A DNA stretch of 16,276 nucleotides from assembly GCA_002085265.1 (NCBI GenBank), contig NATI01000011.1, positions 1 to 16,276 of the forward strand, written 5' to 3'. The notes beneath the pieces are model-generated. The model saw nothing but the letters and a program-made list of their open reading frames with translations. It did no database searches and was not told the DNA's origin. This stretch comes from Candidatus Omnitrophica bacterium 4484_49 (lineage in GTDB: Bacteria > Omnitrophota > Gorgyraeia > Kaelpiales > Kaelpiaceae). Shown one piece after another: positions 8,746 through 15,481 of the stretch. Positions within the stretch are counted from its first letter, which is position 1, and every line of letters begins with the position of its first letter. Made by a program: the position numbers and the translations under genes.

Positions 8746-9920
8746 TCGTATCTCAATGCAATAACAGGATCGAATCTGGAAGCCCTGAGAGCAGGATAAA
8801 TTGTAGATATAAAAGTGATTACAAAGGCACTTCCAACTATTAAAATGAAATCCTCCACTGTAGGAGCCACAGGTAGTGTATCTATGTAATATATATCTGA
8901 AGGAAGTCTTATAATAGGATAGGTTTTTAAAATATATATCAACAGTTCACCAACAATTGCTCCCAAGATAATTCCCAATCCTCCGATAACCAGCCCCTGA
9001 AATATGAATACCCTGCGGACATCTCTAGCCTGCATCCCAATTGCCCTCAAAATACCGATGTCTTTAACCTTCTCCACAACCGACATTATTAAGATGCTGG
9101 AGATATTAAATGAAGCCACCAGAACAATCAAGCATAGAATTATAAACATCGCAGTTTTCTCCAGTTTAAGTGCTTGAAATAAATTCTTATTTAAATCCAT
9201 CCAAGTAAGAATATAATAATCAAACCCCAGGATGGATTGTAATCTTTCTTTGAGTAATTTTGCCCGATAAGGGTTGGTGACTTTGAGTTCCAGCGCAGTG
9301 AAACCACCTATTTCAAAAATCTGCTTGGCTTTATTCAAATTTATATAAACAAGTGACAAATCGTAATCGTACATTCCACTCTCAAATATCCCACAGACCT
9401 TAAATTTATAAGACCTGAGATTGTAAGGAATTAAAACTGTAATCTCAGAACCTATTTTTAAATCTAACTTCTCGGCCAAGACATTACCCACAACTATTTC
9501 ATCCTCATTTATCCCACTGAGCTTTGTCTTAAGATAACTACTCAGATTGGTAACCAGTTTCTCCCTTTTTAAATCCACACCTTTAAGAAAAATATTTATG
9601 ACATTATCTTGCGTTATTATATTGGCATTACCCAGAATTACAGGGGAATAATCTTCAATCTCTTTCGATTCAAGTTTTGTTGTCAAAAAATAATAATCGT
9701 TATCCGATATATAGGGGTCTTTTTTAATCATCAGCGCAGAATTAACTCCAAATATCTTTTCCTGTAGATCCTTATCAAAACCGTTCATGACCGCAATCAC
9801 AACCAGAAGAGCCATTACTCCAATGGCTACCCCCAGAATTGTAATCAACGAGATTAATTTAAAAAATCGTGCCTGTTTTTTGGTCAAGAATCTTCTTGCT
9901 AACCAGAATTCCAGAATCAT
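8742..9920 (-). CDS. lolC: LolC/LolE-family lipoprotein-release permease
   Basis: This 392-aa inner-membrane permease pairs with LolD to release lipoproteins toward the outer membrane. Four membrane segments are visible at about 22-46, 257-281, 306-331 and 357-376. The large loop between the first two is the MacB-type periplasmic domain. Diagnostic stretches are LITILGVAIGVMALLVVIAV and MNGFDKDLQEKIFG in the first segment, EKVKDIGILRAIGM (283-296, coupling to the ATPase), and the C-terminus PALRASRFDPVIALRYE. Only one such gene is present, so the transporter may be a homodimer rather than the LolC plus LolE heterodimer of enterobacteria, unless a second copy lies elsewhere. It overlaps lysS and lolD by 4 nt each and has no Shine-Dalgarno, suggesting coupled translation. 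Confidence 0.92.
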   Translation of the reverse strand: MILEFWLARRFLTKKQARFFKLISLITILGVAIGVMALLVVIAVMNGFDKDLQEKIFGVNSALMIKKDPYISDNDYYFLTTKLESKEIEDYSPVILGNANIITQDNVINIFLKGVDLKREKLVTNLSSYLKTKLSGINEDEIVVGNVLAEKLDLKIGSEITVLIPYNLRSYKFKVCGIFESGMYDYDLSLVYINLNKAKQIFEIGGFTALELKVTNPYRAKLLKERLQSILGFDYYILTWMDLNKNLFQALKLEKTAMFIILCLIVLVASFNISSILIMSVVEKVKDIGILRAIGMQARDVRRVFIFQGLVIGGLGIILGAIVGELLIYILKTYPIIRLPSDIYYIDTLPVAPTVEDFILIVGSAFVITFISTIYPALRASRFDPVIALRYE

Positions 9921-11341
9921 TGATTGGACTCAGGTTTAAGAAGAGGAAAGAGCAAAACCTCTCTTATAGAGGTGGTATTGGTTAGAAGCATAACCAGCCT
10001 ATCAATACCAATTCCCAACCCTCCAGCAGGAGGCATTCCGTACTCCAGCGCCTCCAGAAAATCATAATCTATGAGTTTAGATTCCTCCTCTATTTTTATT
10101 TTCTCCTCAAACCTTCTCCTCTGCTCCACAGGGTCATTAAGTTCACTGTACGCATTGGCTATTTCCATTCCAGATATAAAGAGCTCAAATCGTTCTACTA
10201 ACTGAGGATTATCCTCTTTGCTTTTAGCCAACGGAGAAAGCGCTTTAAGGTGATCAATTACAAATACCGGGTCTTTACCTATCTGGGTCTCGATATACTC
10301 CTCACATAATTTCAGAACCTGAGAACGAGATAATCTATCCAGTTTCTTGCCCAACCTCTTCTCAAGTATTTCTCTCAGTTTTTCGATATCCAAATCTTTC
10401 TCTCCCAGAATTTCCGGAAAACTCACTCTTTTCCATGGAGTTTTAAAATTCAGAATCTCTTCCTGATATTCAAATTCCAGAGAACCTTTCACCTCATCAA
10501 TCACATAACACAAAAGTTCCTCACACAGGTTCATCATATCCTGATAATCAGCGTATGCCCAGTAAAGCTCAAGCATTGTGAATTCTGGATTATGACGAGT
10601 GGATATTCCCTCATTGCGGAAACTGCGATTTATCTCATAGACTTTTTCAAAACCTCCGACCAAGAGTCTCTTCAGATAGAGTTCAGGGGCTATTCTCAAA
10701 TAAAGCTCGAGGCCATAGATTTCGTGATAGGTCTTAAATGGCTTACCCGCGGCACCTCCAGGCACTTTATGGAGCATCGGAGTCTCAACTTCCATAAATC
10801 CCCTTTTATCCAGAAAACTCCGAATAAGATTTACAACCTTACTGCGGATCAAAAATATCTTCTTTACCTCATCATTCATTATCAGATCAAGATATCTCTT
10901 ACGATATCTCAATTCAGTATCCCGAAGCCCGTGCCATTTTTCAGGTAAGGGAAGTAACGATTTGGAAAGGAGTTTAAACTTCTCAGCCAGCACTGTAGGC
11001 TCAGCTGTTCGGGTCTTAAATGTTCTTCCTTCTACTCCAATGATATCTCCAATATCTATATAATCAGCAAACATCTGGAATTGATTTTCCCCAATTATGT
11101 CTTTTTTGAAGTATACCTGAATTTTACCACTGTGATCTTTCATATCAATAAATGCACTTTTCCCGTGCTCTCTTTTTGCCATGACTCTGCCTGCAATTTT
11201 GACTTTTTTATCCTCCTCCCAGTTATTCACAATAGCCCCTATCTTATCCACAGGGAGATAGCGATGGGGATAAGGATTGATGTTCTCCCTATGGAGTTCT
11301 CCAATCTTTCTGAGTCTGTTTTCTCTGAGTTCGTCTAACAT
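9917..11341 (-). CDS. lysS: Lysyl-tRNA synthetase, class II
   Basis: LysRS charges tRNA-Lys with lysine. This 474-aa protein is slightly shorter than the usual 490-505. An N-terminal OB-fold anticodon domain (about 45-130) contains KIAGRVMAKREHGKSAFIDM. The class II core has motif 1 RGFMEVETPML (180-190), motif 2 FRNEGISTRHNPEFTMLELY (241-260) and motif 3 PPAGGLGIGIDRLVMLLT (437-454). The start is well placed, since MLDELRENRLRKIGEL leads into the conserved INPYP. There is no in-frame alternative start upstream before a stop codon. No Shine-Dalgarno lies before this ATG, and a consensus promoter ends only 14 nt before it, so the message may be nearly leaderless. This is the first gene of the long leftward operon. 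Confidence 0.97.
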   Translation of the reverse strand: MLDELRENRLRKIGELHRENINPYPHRYLPVDKIGAIVNNWEEDKKVKIAGRVMAKREHGKSAFIDMKDHSGKIQVYFKKDIIGENQFQMFADYIDIGDIIGVEGRTFKTRTAEPTVLAEKFKLLSKSLLPLPEKWHGLRDTELRYRKRYLDLIMNDEVKKIFLIRSKVVNLIRSFLDKRGFMEVETPMLHKVPGGAAGKPFKTYHEIYGLELYLRIAPELYLKRLLVGGFEKVYEINRSFRNEGISTRHNPEFTMLELYWAYADYQDMMNLCEELLCYVIDEVKGSLEFEYQEEILNFKTPWKRVSFPEILGEKDLDIEKLREILEKRLGKKLDRLSRSQVLKLCEEYIETQIGKDPVFVIDHLKALSPLAKSKEDNPQLVERFELFISGMEIANAYSELNDPVEQRRRFEEKIKIEEESKLIDYDFLEALEYGMPPAGGLGIGIDRLVMLLTNTTSIREVLLFPLLKPESNQ

Positions 11342-11355
11342 CGGGAATCTTTTGA

Positions 11356-11384
11356 ATTTTAACCTCTCCCCTCGTCTATGTCAA
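11356..11384 (-). promoter_or_regulatory. Sigma-70-type promoter for the lysS-to-mlaD operon
   Basis: On the minus strand a perfect -35 TTGACA (11379-11384) is followed after exactly 17 nt by -10 TAAAAT (11356-11361, five of six matches). The expected start is around 11348-11350, giving a leader of only about 7-9 nt before the lysS ATG at 11341. That leaves no room for a T-box or other riboswitch and includes no Shine-Dalgarno. It is the best promoter-like match I found by eye, though I did not scan the window systematically. Confidence 0.75.
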
Positions 11385-11408
11385 CTTTTCTGTAACCAGT
11401 TCAAAAAT

Positions 11409-11467
11409 AGAAGTTCGTTTTTAAATTATCTACTGGCATCTTCTTACTTGATTATATCAGAACTTCT
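11409..11467. repeat. 8-bp inverted repeat in the divergent intergenic region (possible operator)
   Basis: AGAAGTTC at 11409-11416 is mirrored exactly by GAACTTCT at 11460-11467, with 43 nt between. The right arm falls within the spacer of the plus-strand promoter candidate. The left arm lies about 25 nt upstream of the lysS -35 box. This could be a binding-site pair for a regulator, but an 8-bp match within 140 nt can also arise by chance. Confidence 0.3.
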
Positions 11468-11477
11468 GTTATATATT
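11448..11477 (+). promoter_or_regulatory. Candidate promoter for the TPR-like gene
   Basis: TTGATT (11448-11453) and TATATT (11472-11477) are separated by 18 nt. Each is close to the sigma-70 consensus but imperfect, and the region is AT-rich. Transcription would start at about 11483-11485, just at the Shine-Dalgarno of the following gene. The neighbouring hexamer TATTAT (11474-11479) is an alternative -10. Confidence 0.4.
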
Positions 11478-11483
11478 ATCTAT

Positions 11484-11489
11484 GGAGGG
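11484..11489 (+). promoter_or_regulatory. Shine-Dalgarno that sets the start of the TPR-like gene
   Basis: GGAGGG at 11484-11489 stands 4 nt before the ATG at 11494. It overlaps the earlier in-frame ATG at 11482, which itself has no ribosome site upstream. The start at 11494 also places a clean signal peptide at the N-terminus, so 11494 is preferred. Confidence 0.75.
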
Positions 11490-11493
11490 TGAG

Positions 11494-12432
11494 ATGAAAT
11501 TGCGATTTTCTCTGATAATATTTCCCTTGGCTATATTTCTTACAGATTACTGTTGGGCACGGAGAATAAGAATTTCTGATTTTCCCTTCTCTCAGAAACT
11601 AATCACAATCCACGATGAAGAAGCATCATCTACTGAAAGGATTCACCTCAGAGTAAGTATCGCAAAAGTGTTTCAGGATTGGGGCAAATATCCAGAAGCA
11701 ATAACATACTATTCTCAGGCAATTGAACTTGCGAAAGCGATTGAAAACAGAGGCTATTACATAGAGGAACTTTTAGCCCGTAGTTATGAAAACAGGGGCA
11801 AGTGCAAATGGGCTCTCAGACAATTTGAAGATGGAATTGATGACATCTATCATGCTATCGACGGCTATATTCAGATTGAACAATATCCCAAAACGTGGCA
11901 GATATTTAAAGAATATGAGACCCTCTATACCTCATGGTTAAAATCAGACCAGGGCCCTGAATACCTTACAGCGGGAATATCTCTTCTGAGAAAAATCCTT
12001 CCGTTACTGGAAATTAACGCTGAAACATTAGGGATAAGCGATCCCGAAAATTTCCTAGGTAGAAGGTATATCTACATTGCTATGGGCTATAGAAAAATCG
12101 GAGATTTTCATAATGCTGGGAAAATGTTTCAAAAGGCAGGAGAAAAACTTAAAGAAAAAAATCCTCTTCTGGCAATGGTTAACTTCCTGGGAGCAGGAGA
12201 ATGTTTCCAGAAGGCAAAGGAATCCAATTATGCCTATAGTGCCTATTTAGAAGTGAAAGGTATCCTTCTTCCCTTAGAACAATCTGAACAGTTACCGGAA
12301 ATGCTCGAAAAATTACAGAAGCACCTTCCTCTTTTAATCTTGATGCTTGATTTTCTGAAAGAAAAATTTCCTAACCGTGAGGAAAAATTTATAAAAAAAC
12401 TCGAGATATGGATAAACAGTATTAGAGAATAA
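11494..12432 (+). CDS. Exported TPR-like protein of unknown function
   Basis: This is the only rightward gene in the window. From the chosen ATG it encodes 312 aa. A signal peptide is visible at about residues 1-22 (MKLRFSLIIFPLAIFLTDYCWA), so the product is probably periplasmic. Several helix pairs resemble tetratricopeptide repeats: about 49-82 (RVSIAKVFQDWGKYPEAITY), 89-131, 190-222 (YIAMGYRKIGDFHNAGKMFQ) and 227-257 (GAGECFQKAKESNYAYSAYL). TPR domains are protein-binding scaffolds, so a partner rather than a reaction is expected. No catalytic motif is seen. It has its own promoter candidate and ribosome site. Its last 11 nt overlap the 3' end of queA on the other strand. An earlier in-frame ATG at 11482 would add four residues (MEGE) but is less likely. 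The function is not recognised. Confidence 0.8.
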   Translation: MKLRFSLIIFPLAIFLTDYCWARRIRISDFPFSQKLITIHDEEASSTERIHLRVSIAKVFQDWGKYPEAITYYSQAIELAKAIENRGYYIEELLARSYENRGKCKWALRQFEDGIDDIYHAIDGYIQIEQYPKTWQIFKEYETLYTSWLKSDQGPEYLTAGISLLRKILPLLEINAETLGISDPENFLGRRYIYIAMGYRKIGDFHNAGKMFQKAGEKLKEKNPLLAMVNFLGAGECFQKAKESNYAYSAYLEVKGILLPLEQSEQLPEMLEKLQKHLPLLILMLDFLKEKFPNREEKFIKKLEIWINSIRE

Positions 12433-13468
12433 ACATACAATCTCCGTAAGAAAAAAATCTGTATTTTTTTTCTATTGCTTGTTTGTAGGCAGATAATAAA
12501 AATTCTTTTCCACAAAATGCTGATACTAAAAGAAGAAGGCTTGTTCTGGGAAGATGAAAATTGGTAATTAAGGCATCTATTATTTTAAATTTATATCCGG
12601 GATAGATAAATAATTCGGTCATTCCTTTTCCAGCAATCACCTCATAACCACGAGATGTTGTTATCGCCTGTGATTCCAGAACCCTCACCGTAGTTGTCCC
12701 CACAGCTATAATTCTGTTGCCTTTAGATTTAAACTCATTTATCTTCTCAGCAGCCTCCTCTGAAATTTCAAAATACTCTCTATGCAGTTTACCACTTATA
12801 AGTTCACTATGTGAGATAGGTTTAAAAGTAGCATAACTTATATGTAAAATTACATCTGTAAACTGGATTCCTTTATTTTTTAAGTTCTCAATTAAACGCC
12901 GGGTGAAATGCAAACCTGCTGTGGGTGCTGCAACCGAACCTGGCTTATAGGCATAAACAGTCTGATACCTCTCGCGGTCTTGTTCTTCGTCTTCCCTCTT
13001 GATATATGGAGGTAAGGGAATTTTTCCGTATTCGTAAAGATAAGTTAATAGATCCGGAAACTCAAATTTTATCCTGTGGATATCCTGGCCTTTTCCTAAA
13101 TATATTACGCTTCTATCTCCAGGTAAAAGAATTCTCTCTCCCGGCTTTAATCTCCCTCTACACTTAACCAATGCTGGCAATTCAGAATCACTGGAAGAAA
13201 AAACTTGTAAGGGTAAAATCTCTACCTTCCCTCCTGTGTGTTCACGGTATCCAATCAACCTAGCAGGGACAACTTGGGAGATATTTCTCACCACCAAGTC
13301 TCCGGTGTTGAGATAATTGATAATTTCATAAAAGTGACGGTGAGTAATTCTTCTATTTTTTCTATCCAGAACCATAAGGCGAGACATCTCTCTGTCAGAG
13401 GCAGGATACTTAGCAATTAGTTCTTTGGGAAGAGTATAGTGATAATCCTCTAAGTTTACATTTATCAT
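12422..13468 (-). CDS. queA: QueA, S-adenosylmethionine:tRNA ribosyltransferase-isomerase
   Basis: QueA moves the ribosyl part of S-adenosylmethionine onto preQ1 at tRNA position 34, giving epoxyqueuosine. The 348-aa length is normal. Conserved stretches are GKIPLPPYIKR (148-158), RYQTVYAYKPGSVAAPTAGL (167-186) running into HFT, RIIAVGTTTVRVLES (252-266), FIYPGYKFKIIDALITNFHL (287-306) and the C-terminal YRFFSYGD. The NISQVVPARL segment (62-71) differs from the enterobacterial NTRVIPARL but resembles a Thermotoga-type variant. LHISYATFKPI (208-218) replaces the common LHVGxGTFxPV. It begins with an ATGA overlap on the spoIID-like gene. Its end overlaps the convergent TPR-like gene by 11 nt. 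Together with QueH it completes queuosine synthesis. Confidence 0.96.
   Translation of the reverse strand: MINVNLEDYHYTLPKELIAKYPASDREMSRLMVLDRKNRRITHRHFYEIINYLNTGDLVVRNISQVVPARLIGYREHTGGKVEILPLQVFSSSDSELPALVKCRGRLKPGERILLPGDRSVIYLGKGQDIHRIKFEFPDLLTYLYEYGKIPLPPYIKREDEEQDRERYQTVYAYKPGSVAAPTAGLHFTRRLIENLKNKGIQFTDVILHISYATFKPISHSELISGKLHREYFEISEEAAEKINEFKSKGNRIIAVGTTTVRVLESQAITTSRGYEVIAGKGMTELFIYPGYKFKIIDALITNFHLPRTSLLLLVSAFCGKEFLLSAYKQAIEKKYRFFSYGDCMFIL
12449..12473 (+). terminator. Weak candidate terminator after the TPR-like gene
   Basis: AGAAAAAAAT (12449-12458) and ATTTTTTTTCT (12463-12473) can pair around a CTGT loop, 16 nt beyond the TPR-like stop, giving an A:U stem ending in a run of eight U on the plus strand. 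The stem has almost no G:C pairs. The bases also encode the conserved KKYRFFS stretch of QueA on the other strand, so coding constraint alone may explain the pattern. Confidence 0.2.
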
Positions 13469-14598
13469 CTTTTTTCCCAGATGATTTTTTTAACCTCCGC
13501 TCCAGGATAGTAATATTTTAAAATCTGCTGAAAATTATATCCTTTTAAAGCCATTCCATACGCTCCCCACTGGCATAAACCAACACCATGTCCCCAACCG
13601 TATCCTGTAATGTAAAGCCATTTCCCTTTGATTCTCAATAGAAATCTCCGACTCCGCAAGATATTTAGCCCTACTATCTTCCGAAATTTACTGGCATTAA
13701 TCGTATACACCTTACCATCTGCCTTCATCTCTATGCTCTTAACAAATCCAGTATCGTATCTTTCCTTAACCCTGATATCCTGAATCTTCTCCACTTGATA
13801 TCCAGCCCGGATAAAAATCTTCCGAAGTTTACCCAGAGATATTTTTTTCTTCCAGCGATAATGAGGCGAGAGGCGACAGAAATTGCAGGCCACTCCTTTA
13901 AGGGGAGGAATGTCTATATTCCAGAGATGACTGGCAGAGTCAGTATGTCCCCCACAGGTAGAATGGTAAAACGCAGGTAGTATTTCCCCATTGTAAAAAA
14001 GCACCAGCCCTTCAGTTTTTCTAATTGCTCTTTTCACCTTCCACCTCTCACCCCACCTCCCCCCATATACCTGAGAGTAGACATCGGCTGTGAGGTCATA
14101 ATTCTTATCCTTATTCACCTTCTTCATGTACAAAGCATAACTCCTGGAAACCACTGCCTGAGCCATCAGAGCTTGAATAGGCCACCAGTGTGCCACTTCA
14201 TAATTAAGTACACCTTTAAGGTAGTCCTCTATGGAAATTACATTTACCACCGTGAGATTGCCTTTTTCATTTATAAATCTTACTTTTCCTCGATATGGTC
14301 TACCATTCAAATAAATATATCCGTCTTTAGCAGGAATAATTTCTATTCCGAAGACCTGAAATTTCCTGCTACCTAATTTAATACCATCCTCAATTGCTCT
14401 GACCTCTGTATTTAAATTTCTACCTCGGGTTAAAATCTGATGAGTATAGGGTAACATAATCTGGTAATTCCCCCTGACTTTGGTATTGCATTTCTGGACC
14501 TTAATCAATACCCCTATCCTTAGACTGTCATCACCTGGGAAACAAATCCGGGATAGAAGAAGAAAAGAAGAGAAAAGAAAGATGAATATCTTTTTCAT
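13465..14598 (-). CDS. spoIID: SpoIID/LytB-domain protein, probable exported peptidoglycan enzyme
   Basis: This 377-aa protein has a signal peptide (about 1-22, MKKIFIFLFSSFLLLSRICF) and a SpoIID/LytB domain from about residue 110. The domain core is ISIEDYLKGVLNYEVAHWWP (121-140), then QALMAQAVVSRSYALY, with Glu134 aligned to the catalytic glutamate of SpoIID lytic transglycosylase. HSTCGGHT (212-219) may bind zinc, and a CxxC pair lies at 238/241. The end of the domain shows YGWGHGVGLCQWGAYGMA (333-350). Family members cut glycan strands stripped of stem peptides, or enhance amidases. In a diderm with no sporulation genes in view, a general cell-wall role is more likely than engulfment. It overlaps its neighbours by 4 nt on both sides (DUF2905 and queA). 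Confidence 0.9.
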   Translation of the reverse strand: MKKIFIFLFSSFLLLSRICFPGDDSLRIGVLIKVQKCNTKVRGNYQIMLPYTHQILTRGRNLNTEVRAIEDGIKLGSRKFQVFGIEIIPAKDGYIYLNGRPYRGKVRFINEKGNLTVVNVISIEDYLKGVLNYEVAHWWPIQALMAQAVVSRSYALYMKKVNKDKNYDLTADVYSQVYGGRWGERWKVKRAIRKTEGLVLFYNGEILPAFYHSTCGGHTDSASHLWNIDIPPLKGVACNFCRLSPHYRWKKKISLGKLRKIFIRAGYQVEKIQDIRVKERYDTGFVKSIEMKADGKVYTINASKFRKIVGLNILRSRRFLLRIKGKWLYITGYGWGHGVGLCQWGAYGMALKGYNFQQILKYYYPGAEVKKIIWEKR

Positions 14599-14819
14599 TT
14601 TCTGGAAAGCAAGTTCAAAATGATGCTCAGAATTATACTTATAATTATAGATGTGGTAATGGGGAAATAAAAACTGAAGTTTTTCTTCCTGACTATAATA
14701 TCTCCGGGGAGTTTTCCTAAAAAGGGAATTTTTTCAAACAATAAGAGCAGAACTCCTAATCCAATTATAATCAATCCTACTAAAATTAGAAATTTTGCTA
14801 CATAAGAAAAATAACCCAT
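14595..14819 (-). CDS. DUF2905 small membrane protein
   Basis: This 74-aa protein has two membrane segments (about 8-28 and 50-70) joined by a short loop with KIPFLGKLPGDIIVRKKNFS. The LGKLPGDI motif followed by FYFPITTS is the hallmark of the DUF2905 family, whose function is unknown. Genes of this family are often found near ruvAB, spoIID-like and queA genes, as here. The stop overlaps the spoIID-like start as ATGA. There is no Shine-Dalgarno before the ATG: the 15 nt upstream are only A and T and include a possible -10 box. The length and N-terminus match the family, so the start is probably right. Confidence 0.88.
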   Translation of the reverse strand: MGYFSYVAKFLILVGLIIIGLGVLLLLFEKIPFLGKLPGDIIVRKKNFSFYFPITTSIIISIILSIILNLLSRK

Positions 14820-14826
14820 AATTTAA

Positions 14827-14855
14827 ATATTAAAGCATCAAATGCCAAAAATCAA
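14827..14855 (-). promoter_or_regulatory. Candidate promoter for DUF2905-spoIID-queA
   Basis: On the minus strand, TTGATT (14850-14855) and TAATAT (14827-14832) are 17 nt apart in the 107-nt gap after queH. The -10 matches only four of six positions. A better -10, TTTAAT (14829-14834), would give a 15-nt spacer. In the first case transcription would start at about the A of the ATG at 14819, meaning a leaderless message. No hairpin terminator is seen in the gap, so read-through from ruvB-queH is also possible. Confidence 0.35.
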
Positions 14856-14926
14856 GGAAAGAGAACCAACAACAAATGAAAATTCCTGAATTAACCTACA
14901 TTTACCTCTATACTATATACTATCTG

Positions 14927-15475
14927 CTATTTGCTCAGTTTCCGGTATCTTTCCCACTCACTGAAGATACACCCGCAGTAATTCTGGCGGTAGAGGTTTA
15001 ACTCCTTGGCAATTTTTCTGCCCCGGGAATAGAATCTTCTGAAATTACTAAAAATAAACTCCACTCCATATTTTTCACCTGCAAGTTCTCCCAATTGTTT
15101 TAATTTCTCCTGATCCTGGTAGGGACTGACTAAAAGTGTAGAGGTAAATAACGGGATATTATTCTCCTTAGCAAATTGAGCCGTTTTTTCCAATCGTAAC
15201 TGCCAGCAAGAATAACATCTATACGGAGGATCGAACTTCTCTCCTATAGCCCGGAAATATTCCCGAGGGTCATAATCAATATAGTGGACTTTAATCTCAG
15301 GCATGGTAGATACATATTCTTTTAAACTTTGCTGACGGCGTTTAAATTCATCTAAAGGATGAATATTGGGGTTATAAAATAGCCCCTCAATTTTATATTC
15401 TCCCACCTCTTCTAAAGCCAGTAAAGAGCCCGCCAGGCAGGGAGCACAACAGATATGAATTAGAATTCTGGCCAT
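14927..15475 (-). CDS. queH: QueH, epoxyqueuosine reductase
   Basis: QueH (formerly DUF208) reduces epoxyqueuosine to queuosine on tRNA, the final step. It is the cobalamin-independent counterpart of QueG. The 182-aa protein carries the expected cysteine set: HICCAPC (7-13, Cys9, 10 and 13), RCYSCWQLRL (86-95, Cys87 and 90) and NYCGCIFSEW (165-174, Cys167 and 169). These are thought to hold an iron-sulfur cluster and an adjacent iron. The conserved FYNPNIHPLDEFKRR (33-47) and TSTLLVSPYQD (111-121) stretches support the assignment. It starts 6 nt after ruvB with no visible Shine-Dalgarno, so it is probably coupled to ruvB. QueA, the previous pathway step, is encoded three genes further on the same strand. 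Confidence 0.95.
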   Translation of the reverse strand: MARILIHICCAPCLAGSLLALEEVGEYKIEGLFYNPNIHPLDEFKRRQQSLKEYVSTMPEIKVHYIDYDPREYFRAIGEKFDPPYRCYSCWQLRLEKTAQFAKENNIPLFTSTLLVSPYQDQEKLKQLGELAGEKYGVEFIFSNFRRFYSRGRKIAKELNLYRQNYCGCIFSEWERYRKLSK

Positions 15476-15481
15476 TTAAAA

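Noticed and set aside
10592..10948. A 118-aa plus-strand frame inside lysS
   Set aside because: It is antisense to the motif 1 and motif 2 region of lysS and has no ribosome site or family resemblance.
11342..11481. T-box or lysine riboswitch upstream of lysS
   Set aside because: The consensus promoter lies within 45 nt of the ATG, so the leader would be only a few nucleotides. No stem-loop series or T-box-like motif is visible.
11482..11484. The earlier ATG as the start of the TPR-like gene
   Set aside because: It overlaps the GGAGGG ribosome site of the ATG at 11494, has no site of its own and would put an acidic residue before the signal peptide.
12243..12515. A 90-aa minus-strand frame across the end of the TPR-like gene and queA
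   Set aside because: It overlaps two better-supported genes, has no recognisable domain, and its product looks like an antisense translation.
13258..13285. NISQVVPARL in QueA as a sign of a broken active site
   Set aside because: A similar N-[IV]-S-[KQ]-V variant is, as far as I recall, found in Thermotoga-type QueA, and the rest of the protein is intact.
13465..14598. Sporulation, inferred from the SpoIID-like protein together with ClpC and McsAB
   Set aside because: SpoIID/LytB domains are common in non-sporulating bacteria. No other sporulation gene is present, and the envelope genes are those of a diderm.
14905..14930. CTATACTATATACTATC repeat-like stretch after queH as a terminator or element
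   Set aside because: It is a short AT-rich direct repeat with no stable hairpin or U-run on the minus strand, and no copy is seen elsewhere in the window.
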